Source of the DNA: Deltaproteobacteria bacterium
GTDB taxonomy: Bacteria; Desulfobacterota; Dissulfuribacteria; Dissulfuribacterales; QOAL01
NCBI GenBank assembly: GCA_026996955.1
Contig: JALWJV010000139.1
Coordinates: 1-20,190 of the forward strand
Direction of reading: 5' to 3'
DNA: 20,190 nt
The position numbers and the translations under genes were made by a program. Positions 1 to 6,530 of the stretch are shown here, piece after piece (position 1 is the stretch's first letter; the number at the start of each line of letters is the position of its first letter). A model generated the notes under the pieces. The model saw nothing but the letters and a program-made list of their open reading frames with translations, was not told the DNA's origin and ran no database searches.

Positions 1-72
1 TATTTATACCGTATCATCACATTAGGAGCAAGGCTTATTTTAAATTTTAACTGTATTTTCAGATAGATAATT

Positions 73-1587
73 TTAAGGACTTTTTACGAGTCCATCAACC
101 GTTGGGGCATAAACTGTAATATCCTCAGATGATATGTCTGTCCTTAATTCTATAGTGGCAGGAACAGCAGCGCGCAGCATTTTCAGGATTTCCTTGACAA
201 GAGATGTAAGGGAAGTGATCTCCGGTTCGTCTCCACTCTGCCTGCTTATAGTCAAAATCTGCCTGACAAGATCAGTGGCTCTGGTAGATGACAGCAATAT
301 CCTTTTAAGAAATTGCTGCAACTGCATGTCTGTTTTGTTGTGCAGCATGGCCAGTTCGGTGTTGGCTACTATTGCAGTAAGTATGTTGTTAAAATCATGA
401 GCAATTCCTCCAGCAAGCGTACCTATTGCCTCCATCTTCTGGGCATGCCTCAGCATCTGTTCGGTTTCTTTCAATTTTGTGATATCGTGGGATACATGTA
501 CTATATAGTCAATATTGCCACGTTGGTCCTTTACCGGCGCTGCATTTAACATGATGGACTTATTAATTGTTGGGAGTTCTATCTCAATGTTTTCCGTTTT
601 GCCTGTATGTATTGCCCTATTTATTGCGCACTGATCGCAGCCTTTTTCCCCGCAATTCATCACGTCACAACAACATGCGTTGGGCAATGAACGGAGATCA
701 ACTCCATAGATTTCTGCTACTGCCTTGTTGGCAAGTATTATTCTTTTATTCCTGTCAATCAGCATAATGCCTGCCCTGACTGCATTAAAGGTATTTCGCC
801 AACGCTGTTCACTTTTATGCAAATCAAGGGTCAATTTATGTTCATTGGTGACATCCTGAAGGACACCCATTGAAGAAACAAACAACCGCTCTTTGAAGTT
901 CAGTGAACCTGTTTCCCTAATATACCTGATATCATCGAATCCCCTCCTGATCCTAAAAATTATGGAAAACTCTGAACTACTCCTAGTAATGGCATTCCTG
1001 TAACTTTGCAGGACATCCCTTCTATCTTCAGGTACGATCCGGCGTAGGAATTTTAATAGGGAAGGTTTTGTATCAGATTTGTCATACCCAAGTAGGCTGA
1101 ACATCCCTTCAGACCAGTGAATATGGCCTGACTCAGCAATATATTGCCAATGTCCAAGCAAGGCGATCTTCTCTGCCTGCCTGAGTCTCTGTTCACTGAT
1201 CTGCAATTTTTCGGCTTTAACTGCATCAGCAGTTTCATCTTTCATGTGTACCAGTATTGCCTGCCTGCCTTGAAAATTTATCTTAGCCGCATGTATATAG
1301 ACAACAATGCGCCTATCCTTGAAAATACGGTCAAGACGCAAATTTTCTACATGGCCATCATGCTCAAGTCTGCGTATAAATTTCCACCTCTCATCCTTAT
1401 TTTTCCACCCTCCCAGCTCAATCAAGGTCTTCCCGATTAACTCATCCAGGGGCAGTCCGGCAAAATTAGCCGCAGCCTTGTTGGCCTGCAGGATATGACC
1501 GTTTTCATAATCAGAGATAAAAAGTGGATCAGAAATGGTATTGAAGATGTTGTTATAGAATTCTGGGGTTTCTAAAAGGTTATACAT
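73..1587 (-). CDS. PAS-domain sensor histidine kinase, truncated before its ATPase domain
   Basis: This 504-residue cytoplasmic protein has three PAS-like sensory domains (about residues 10-118, 135-250 and 258-372) and then a HisKA dimerisation and phosphoacceptor helix. The H-box GGIAHDFNNIL places the phosphorylated histidine at H397. The third PAS domain carries a cysteine cluster (C305, C306, C307, C312, C317, C320) that could bind a metal or sense redox; this is inference. A normal member continues for about 120 more residues with the HATPase_c N, G1 and G2 boxes. Here, after ITVYA at 490-494, the frame runs through PTVDGLVKSP to a stop, and the remaining 72 bases to the window edge hold no ATPase coding. 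The last codons lie in a GGACT/AGTCC palindrome. No transmembrane segment is seen. The start has only a weak AGG upstream. The protein is probably inactive as a kinase, although it could still sense or dimerise. No response regulator lies beside it. Confidence 0.85.
   Translation of the reverse strand: MYNLLETPEFYNNIFNTISDPLFISDYENGHILQANKAAANFAGLPLDELIGKTLIELGGWKNKDERWKFIRRLEHDGHVENLRLDRIFKDRRIVVYIHAAKINFQGRQAILVHMKDETADAVKAEKLQISEQRLRQAEKIALLGHWQYIAESGHIHWSEGMFSLLGYDKSDTKPSLLKFLRRIVPEDRRDVLQSYRNAITRSSSEFSIIFRIRRGFDDIRYIRETGSLNFKERLFVSSMGVLQDVTNEHKLTLDLHKSEQRWRNTFNAVRAGIMLIDRNKRIILANKAVAEIYGVDLRSLPNACCCDVMNCGEKGCDQCAINRAIHTGKTENIEIELPTINKSIMLNAAPVKDQRGNIDYIVHVSHDITKLKETEQMLRHAQKMEAIGTLAGGIAHDFNNILTAIVANTELAMLHNKTDMQLQQFLKRILLSSTRATDLVRQILTISRQSGDEPEITSLTSLVKEILKMLRAAVPATIELRTDISSEDITVYAPTVDGLVKSP
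77..93. repeat. Palindromic dispersed-type repeat at the kinase breakpoint
   Basis: GGACT at 77-81 and AGTCC at 89-93 form a 5-bp stem around the seven-base loop TTTTACG. Read on the minus strand, this and its flank encode the DGLVKS tail of the truncated kinase. From memory, the same palindrome and its DGLVKS translation recur as an end-of-gene artefact in deltaproteobacterial genomes. That family assignment cannot be tested here, because only one copy is seen in the window. Confidence 0.5.
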
Positions 1588-2199
1588 GGTTGAATTACCT
1601 AAAATAAAATTCAGTCCGATAATCTTCTCCTGCTTTTCAAGTTGTGAGTCAGGTAGCTTTAAGATTTACACTATTAACACCCAAGTACACTCTGATTAGC
1701 CCTGCCCCAGCCCACTTCCAGTTTATCAAAGCGCTATGTCCGATTCACTGTGGCCCCTGTTTATATTTATCAGTGTAATGGTAAGAGTTATACCTTTTCG
1801 TGGCCTTACTTGTCCATCATCCCAAGAGGAAACATTGAGATCAGGCCCCCCGTAATGATTATATATGGTCATTTTTAAAAGTAGATTTCTGTCATTCTTT
1901 AAGAATAGTTGAGTACATGCCGAATGGTTAAATATGAACTTGAGAAAGCTCAAGTTATGGTGGACAATATACTATTTTGGTAGGTCGGATATAGAAATTT
2001 CTCTTGCTTTTATAAATTCCAACCAGGGGGTTGGAGAATTTTATACTTTCGCAAAAGGTTAAAGTTTGATGTCAACGGAGTAAAAATTTAACATTATTTT
2101 TTAATAGTTGAGTATATCGCAGCCCAATAAAAGTGTATTCCCTTGACTATTCAGAATTAAAATTTGTGAAATTAAACTATGTGACAAGGATGGATATTC
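1588..2199. other. AT-rich 612-base intergenic region with two hairpins and no supported gene
   Basis: No convincing coding region is present. The longest open stretch (minus strand, 1726-1953) has no recognised motif. Two perfect hairpins stand out. AACTTGAG/CTCAAGTT (1937-1944 and 1949-1956) is an 8-bp stem with a four-base loop. TCCAACC/GGTTGGA (2018-2024 and 2029-2035) is a 7-bp stem followed by an A/T-rich tract that could act as a weak plus-strand terminator. The region separates the start of the minus-strand kinase from the plus-strand HD-GYP gene, so it should hold both promoters. It could also be a relic of a lost gene, since it is longer and more AT-rich than the other gaps. Confidence 0.6.
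2143..2172 (+). promoter_or_regulatory. Possible sigma-70 promoter for the HD-GYP/hemerythrin cassette
   Basis: TTGACT (2143-2148) matches the -35 consensus at five of six positions. TGAAAT (2167-2172), 18 bases further on, is a four-of-six -10 candidate. It lies 28 bases before the ATG at 2200, which has an AAGGA ribosome site at 2186-2190. This is assigned by consensus only, and the -10 element is poor. Confidence 0.3.
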
Positions 2200-3459
2200 A
2201 TGATTGAAAAAGTTAAGACCAACATTGGGAATTTGATGCTTTCTATTTCCGATGCAGTTGAAATGGTCAGTCCTGTGGTTGCCTCCCATCAACTGCGTAC
2301 TTCGTATATTGCGTGGCAGATTGCACTTGCCGCCAAACTGCCAGAGACATCTGTAGATAAATTATATAAGGCAGCTCTGCTCCATGATATTGGGGCATTG
2401 GCGCCTGAAGAAAAAATAAAGCTCCATGCGTTTGAAACAAAAAAAACTGAACCGCACTGCGTTATTGGTGAACTGCTCTTCAGGATGACTCCGATCCTCG
2501 AGGATGCCGCAAGGATTGTAAGGTTTCATCACAGAAAATGGTGCGACTGGCATTGCCCTATTGAGGATCCCGATGTTCTGGAAGCTCAGATACTTTTTCT
2601 TGCAGATTATGTGGAGCGGCTCATTAAGCGTGACGTATTTATTCTGAACCAGACCGAAACTGTGCTGGCGAAGCTTAAAAAAAAGGCAGGCAAAGAGATT
2701 CATCCAGGGGTTGTTGAAGTATTTATGGATATTGCCTTAAGAGAAGATTTCTGGCTGGATATTGTAAACAGCAAGCTGCATGCATTAATGCGTGATCATG
2801 GACCTCTGCACGGTATGGAAAATGATTTCACCATGCTTGTATCCATTGCGTCTCTTGTAAAGAACCTCATTGACTTTAAATCTAACTTTACAGCCGCACA
2901 CTCTGCTGGCGTAACAGAATGTGCAGTGCAATTGGCATCCCTAGAAGGATTTACAGAGTTTGAAGTTATGTGCATGGAAATAGCCGGTAATTTCCATGAC
3001 CTGGGTAAACTTGCCATCCCGGTGGCTATACTTGATAAACCTGAAGCCCTGACACGTGAAGAATATAATACTATGAAACAGCATCCATACCTTACATACA
3101 TGGCGCTGAAGAATACAGGGATGGGACAAATAGCTGAGTGGGCAGCGTTTCATCATGAATTCCTCGACGGATCAGGATATCCCTTTCATATTAATGATGA
3201 AAATTTAACTACGGGAGCAAGGATTATGGCTGTAGCAGAGATGTTTGGCTCATTAAGTGAGGAAAGACCATATAGGCCTGTGAGGGATAAAAAGGAGGTT
3301 AAGGACATCTTGACCGATTATTCCAAAAACAATCTGCTTGATAGCAGAACTGTCAATCTGCTTATTGATAATTATGATGATATAAACTCAATGGTGGGGG
3401 AGAAACGTGCCGAGGCGAGACGTTACTATTCCAGAAAGATAGAACAACATCCTGCCTGA
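2200..3459 (+). CDS. Double-HD HD-GYP cyclic-dinucleotide phosphodiesterase (copy 1)
   Basis: This is a 419-residue soluble protein built of two HD domains. The C-terminal half is a recognisable HD-GYP domain: H234, H266-D267 in FHDLGK, H295, H318-H319-E320, and the signature DGSGYP at 323-328. HD-GYP enzymes hydrolyse c-di-GMP, or in some families 3'3'-cGAMP, using a metal pair. The N-terminal half (about 25-190) is a second HD unit with H30, H62-D63, H86, H110-H111 and D136. It has HHRKW where the GYP motif would be. The ligand normally given by the aspartate of the VAD motif is a glutamate here (AVAEMF, about residue 347), unlike copy 2, which may alter metal choice or activity. The trinuclear-type glutamate four residues before H234 is also absent (F230), so a two-metal site is expected. 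No receiver, GAF or membrane domain is present. It is followed by hemerythrin and a paralogue on the same strand. Confidence 0.85.
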   Translation: MIEKVKTNIGNLMLSISDAVEMVSPVVASHQLRTSYIAWQIALAAKLPETSVDKLYKAALLHDIGALAPEEKIKLHAFETKKTEPHCVIGELLFRMTPILEDAARIVRFHHRKWCDWHCPIEDPDVLEAQILFLADYVERLIKRDVFILNQTETVLAKLKKKAGKEIHPGVVEVFMDIALREDFWLDIVNSKLHALMRDHGPLHGMENDFTMLVSIASLVKNLIDFKSNFTAAHSAGVTECAVQLASLEGFTEFEVMCMEIAGNFHDLGKLAIPVAILDKPEALTREEYNTMKQHPYLTYMALKNTGMGQIAEWAAFHHEFLDGSGYPFHINDENLTTGARIMAVAEMFGSLSEERPYRPVRDKKEVKDILTDYSKNNLLDSRTVNLLIDNYDDINSMVGEKRAEARRYYSRKIEQHPA

Positions 3460-3473
3460 AGTGGGATGTTGTT
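3443..3473 (+). terminator. Strong hairpin across the stop codon of HD-GYP copy 1
   Basis: AACAACATCC (3443-3452) and GGATGTTGTT (3464-3473) pair perfectly over 10 bp around an 11-base loop that contains the TGA stop at 3457-3459. The downstream tract is T-rich but broken (TTTATGAATTGTTCT), so it is a weak intrinsic terminator at best. It could instead be an attenuator or an RNA-processing and stability hairpin that sets a different level for the hemerythrin message. Confidence 0.5.
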
Positions 3474-3510
3474 TATGAATTGTTCTCAGTAATTTTATCA
3501 GTCCGAATCT

Positions 3511-3520
3511 AAGGAGGTGG
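3511..3520 (+). promoter_or_regulatory. Near-perfect ribosome binding site of the hemerythrin gene
   Basis: AAGGAGGTGG, with AGGAGG ending seven bases before the ATG at 3525, is essentially the full anti-Shine-Dalgarno complement. Neighbouring genes have much weaker sites, so hemerythrin is expected to be translated more strongly than the two HD-GYP proteins that flank it. Confidence 0.8.
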
Positions 3521-3524
3521 ATTC

Positions 3525-3920
3525 ATGTTATGGAAGGATGATTATGAAACTGGCATAGCTACAATAGACAGGCAACACAAAACATTGGTGGGTATGACAA
3601 CAATCCTTGAGGAAGCCACAAAAGCCTATGAGGAGATGACCCAGGAAACCGGAGAAATCTTAAAAGATCTGGTAGACTATGTAAAGGTTCATTTCCGCGA
3701 TGAGGAAGAGGTTATGAAAAAAATCTCCTTCCCTGAATATTCGCGTCATGTCGAACTTCACAAGGAACTTGTGAACGAGGTGCGAGATATACTTCTTGTA
3801 TTGAAAAATGGAGGCAGGATAAATAATGCGGAACTTCTGGTGTTCCTTCAGAAATGGCTACTTGAGCATATCATTATTGAAGATAAAAAGATCGGGCAGT
3901 ATCTTTTCGGTAATTTGTAA
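3525..3920 (+). CDS. Bacteriohemerythrin (diiron O2-binding protein)
   Basis: This 131-residue single-domain protein has the typical length and all seven diiron ligands in order: H18 (DRQH), H56 and E60 (HFRDE), H75 and H79 (HVELH), H115 and D120 (HIIIED). W3 in the LWKDDYETG opening is also typical. Bacteriohemerythrins reversibly bind O2 at a carboxylate-bridged Fe2 site and, in some proteins, sense O2 or NO. It has no fused signalling domain, but it sits between two HD-GYP genes, 65 bases after the first and 15 bases before the second. Hemerythrin domains fused to cyclic-di-GMP enzymes are known, so this may be the split version of such a sensor. That functional link is inference; simple O2 storage or scavenging is the alternative. 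Confidence 0.95.
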   Translation: MLWKDDYETGIATIDRQHKTLVGMTTILEEATKAYEEMTQETGEILKDLVDYVKVHFRDEEEVMKKISFPEYSRHVELHKELVNEVRDILLVLKNGGRINNAELLVFLQKWLLEHIIIEDKKIGQYLFGNL

Positions 3921-3935
3921 CGTATCCTTGATTTT

Positions 3936-5225
3936 ATGATACACGAATTCAGTGCACCATTCAGCAACTTTGTGCTGTCACTGTCCGACGCGATAGACAT
4001 TGCCAGTCCCGATATCGCTTCACATCAGATGAGGACAGCGTTTATAGCCTGGAAAATTGCCAAGGCGGCTGGACTTTCGGATGGAGAAATCAATAACATA
4101 TTCCTGGCTGCAATATTTCATGATATCGGCGCGCTATCATTGGAGGACAAGACCAGGCTCCACGCAGGACTAAAAAATGTTGACATCAATGCCCATTGCA
4201 TTCTTGGCGAAGAATTATTCAGCCTCTCATCACTTCTGATGCCGTCAGCACGCATTGTACGGTATCATCACCGACCATGGAGAAGTTGGGATGAAGTAAT
4301 TGGGCATCCGGATGTTATAGGCGCACAGATAGTTTTCCTGGCTGACACCATTGAACGTGCAGTTCTGCGCAACGAATATATTCTACACCAGGTCGATGAT
4401 ATCAGGACCAGGATAGCATCCCTGGCAGGTCCTACCATTCACAAGGATATCGTGGAGATATTCATGCAGGTATCTAAGCATGAAGATTTCTGGCTTGATA
4501 TGGTGTCACCCCGGTTATATTCATTACTGCTGCATTATGGTCCATTCAAGAAAAATGAAATCTTTCAGAAGGATATTTTTTCAATAGCTTCGATCTTTCG
4601 TCATCTAGTGGATTTCAAATCCCGGTTTACTGCCACTCATTCGACCGGAGTAGCGCAATGTGCAGTTATGCTGTCACAATACCTGGGATTCACTGATTCC
4701 GAAACAACGCAGATGGAGATAGCAGGGTATTTTCATGATCTTGGTAAACTTGCCGTGCCAAATTCGGTATTGGAAAAACGAGGCAAACTAACCAAAAGAG
4801 AATTTGAGATTATAAGACAACATACATATTTCACATATACTGTCCTTAGTACAATAGGCGGGCTTGATCTGATAGCAGAGTGGGCGGCATTTCATCATGA
4901 AAAACTGGATGGCACCGGCTACCCATTTCACGTCAAGGCAGACAAGATAAATATAGGTGCCAGAATAATGGCAGTTGCTGATATATTTACAGCCCTGTTT
5001 GAAAACAGACCTTACAGAGAGGGAATGGCTATGGAACAGATAAAAAAGATATTATCAGCACAGGTTGCCAACCAGGCACTTGATAAATTGGTGGTGGATA
5101 TACTGCTGGATAACTTCAAGGATGTTGCGGGTAATGTCAGAGCCAGGCAGAAGGAATCGGAAGCCCTCTTCGAGATGAAATTTGCAAAGATAAAAGACCA
5201 GGTTTCTTCAGCCCCTTACGCCTGA
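3936..5225 (+). CDS. Double-HD HD-GYP cyclic-dinucleotide phosphodiesterase (copy 2)
   Basis: This 429-residue paralogue of the protein at 2200-3459 is alignable from the first residues (MIEKV versus MIHEF, both followed by LSxSDAxxxxSP) to near the end. That supports the chosen ATG despite the lack of a clear ribosome site; the start lies only 15 bases after the hemerythrin stop, so translational coupling is likely. The N-terminal HD unit has H30, H62-D63, H87, H111-H112 and D137, with HHRPW in place of GYP. The C-terminal HD-GYP unit has H235, H267-D268 (FHDLGK), H296, H320-H321-E322, DGTGYP at 325-330 and the standard VAD aspartate (D349). It therefore looks like the more canonical enzyme of the pair. 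Predicted role: hydrolysis of c-di-GMP or a related cyclic dinucleotide in the cytoplasm. F231, four residues before H235, replaces the third-metal glutamate known in some HD-GYPs. Confidence 0.85.
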   Translation: MIHEFSAPFSNFVLSLSDAIDIASPDIASHQMRTAFIAWKIAKAAGLSDGEINNIFLAAIFHDIGALSLEDKTRLHAGLKNVDINAHCILGEELFSLSSLLMPSARIVRYHHRPWRSWDEVIGHPDVIGAQIVFLADTIERAVLRNEYILHQVDDIRTRIASLAGPTIHKDIVEIFMQVSKHEDFWLDMVSPRLYSLLLHYGPFKKNEIFQKDIFSIASIFRHLVDFKSRFTATHSTGVAQCAVMLSQYLGFTDSETTQMEIAGYFHDLGKLAVPNSVLEKRGKLTKREFEIIRQHTYFTYTVLSTIGGLDLIAEWAAFHHEKLDGTGYPFHVKADKINIGARIMAVADIFTALFENRPYREGMAMEQIKKILSAQVANQALDKLVVDILLDNFKDVAGNVRARQKESEALFEMKFAKIKDQVSSAPYA

Positions 5226-5411
5226 AACATGGAGTAAATGTTACTCACGTGGTGCCGCATTTGCTACGTTTTAGGGGCTCGCAGTACATGGAGCATGATG
5301 TTGTCCCCTTCGCCTTATATCAGCAGCACCGTGTGAGCATATACGTTGCGTGAAAAACGCCTTTCCGATATTGGAATTCATCATGGGGGGATGAGTAGTT
5401 ACAATTCATAT
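5226..5411. other. Convergent intergenic region with two small hairpins
   Basis: This 186-base gap lies between the ends of the HD-GYP copy 2 and epimerase genes. GAGTAA/TTACTC (5232-5237 and 5241-5246) is a 6-bp stem with a three-base loop just after the HD-GYP stop. GCGT/ACGC (5348-5351 and 5357-5360) is a 4-bp stem followed by CTTTCC. Either could help end transcription, but neither has a proper T-run, so no terminator is claimed. Confidence 0.4.
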
Positions 5412-6437
5412 TCATGAAATTCTCCTGATATACCACTGGGCTGCCCTGTCCAGGCCGGACCTTATGGAAAATTCTGGCTCATAGCCAATCAGTTCCCTTG
5501 CCTTTGAGATGTCTGCCAGTGAGTGGCGGACATCGCCGGGGCGGAAATCCCTGTAAACAGGCCTGGTATCTTTTGCCTCAGGAAATGTTTCAACCACACG
5601 CTCCTTTATCAACTCAAAGAGCTCATTAAGCGTGGTCCTTTGGCCAAAGGCAACATTGTAGACCTGATTTGCTGCCCTTTGGTCAGATGTGGCTGCCAGG
5701 ATATTTGCCTGAACGCAGTTATCGATAAAACAGAAATCCCTGCTGGTCTTGCCATCACCGTTGATGTAAACCGGCTCACCCTTCATTATGGAAGCAAACC
5801 ACTTGGGGATTACTGCAGCATAGGCACCGTCAGGGTCCTGCCTCTGCCCAAAGATATTGAAATATCGAAGGCCAATGGTGTTAAAACCGTATGTCCGTGC
5901 AAACACGGCGGAATAGAGTTCGTTTACCAGTTTGGTTACAGCGTAGGGAGAAAGGGGATTTCCTGTTTTGTCTTCAACCTTTGGAAGATCCGGGTGATCC
6001 CCGTAAGTTGAGCTTGAGGCAGCATAGACAAAACGCTTAACAGGCTCATCCCGTGAAGCCACAAGCATATTCAGAAAACCCGATATGTTGTTCTCATTGG
6101 TATTGATTGGATCCTCTATTGAACGGGGTACAGAGCCAAGTGCAGCTTGATGAAGCACATAATCAATACCTGAACACGCCTTTATGCATGTATCAAGATC
6201 CCTGATATCTCCTTCAATAAAATTGAAGTTTGACCACTGTTCAGGAGTTACCAGGTCCCTTACCTCATCCAGATTATGCCTGAAACCTGTGGAAAAATTA
6301 TCAAGGCCTGTAACCCTCTGGTTCAGTTTAAGCAGGGTTTCAAGCAGGTTTGAACCAATAAAACCGGCAACCCCGGTTATTAACCATGAACGTGGATTTT
6401 CTTTAAGAGTTGAACAAATTTCGGTATAATGTGACAT
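5412..6437 (-). CDS. wbpP: UDP-N-acetylglucosamine 4-epimerase (WbpP/TviC type)
   Basis: This 341-residue extended SDR enzyme interconverts UDP-GlcNAc and UDP-GalNAc (and the uronic-acid forms) using bound NAD+, feeding O-antigen or capsule synthesis in the cytoplasm. The NAD site is GVAGFIG (22-28). The catalytic set is S141-S143 and Y165-x3-K169 in SPYAVTK. Stretches such as LDNFSTG, HQAALGSVPRS, AASSSTYGDHP, LRYFNIFGQRQDP and GAYAAVIPKW closely match what I recall of Pseudomonas WbpP and Salmonella TviC, along with the length and the MSxY start. An AAGGAT ribosome site precedes the ATG. It lies 93 bases downstream of the YvcK-like gene on the same strand and could share its transcript. No other polysaccharide gene is visible, so this sugar epimerase is isolated here. 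Its preference for plain versus uronate substrates cannot be read from sequence. Confidence 0.93.
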   Translation of the reverse strand: MSHYTEICSTLKENPRSWLITGVAGFIGSNLLETLLKLNQRVTGLDNFSTGFRHNLDEVRDLVTPEQWSNFNFIEGDIRDLDTCIKACSGIDYVLHQAALGSVPRSIEDPINTNENNISGFLNMLVASRDEPVKRFVYAASSSTYGDHPDLPKVEDKTGNPLSPYAVTKLVNELYSAVFARTYGFNTIGLRYFNIFGQRQDPDGAYAAVIPKWFASIMKGEPVYINGDGKTSRDFCFIDNCVQANILAATSDQRAANQVYNVAFGQRTTLNELFELIKERVVETFPEAKDTRPVYRDFRPGDVRHSLADISKARELIGYEPEFSIRSGLDRAAQWYIRRIS

Positions 6438-6530
6438 GATTTATCCTTATTATTAAAAGCAAATTATAATTTGAATAATTTTTTAAATTCTCCAGGCTCG
6501 ATAACAGTTAGCATGAGACACAGTTTCAAG

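Noticed and set aside
1726..1953. A 75-codon minus-strand open frame in the AT-rich gap
   Set aside because: It shows no recognised motif and no convincing ribosome site, and its composition matches the surrounding non-coding DNA. A gene relic cannot be excluded.
5250..5265. A sigma-54-like -24/-12 match (TGGTGC-N5-TTGCT) on the plus strand
   Set aside because: No plus-strand gene follows: the next gene is convergent. The only downstream open frame is about 21 codons from an ATG at 5289 with no ribosome site, so the match is probably chance.
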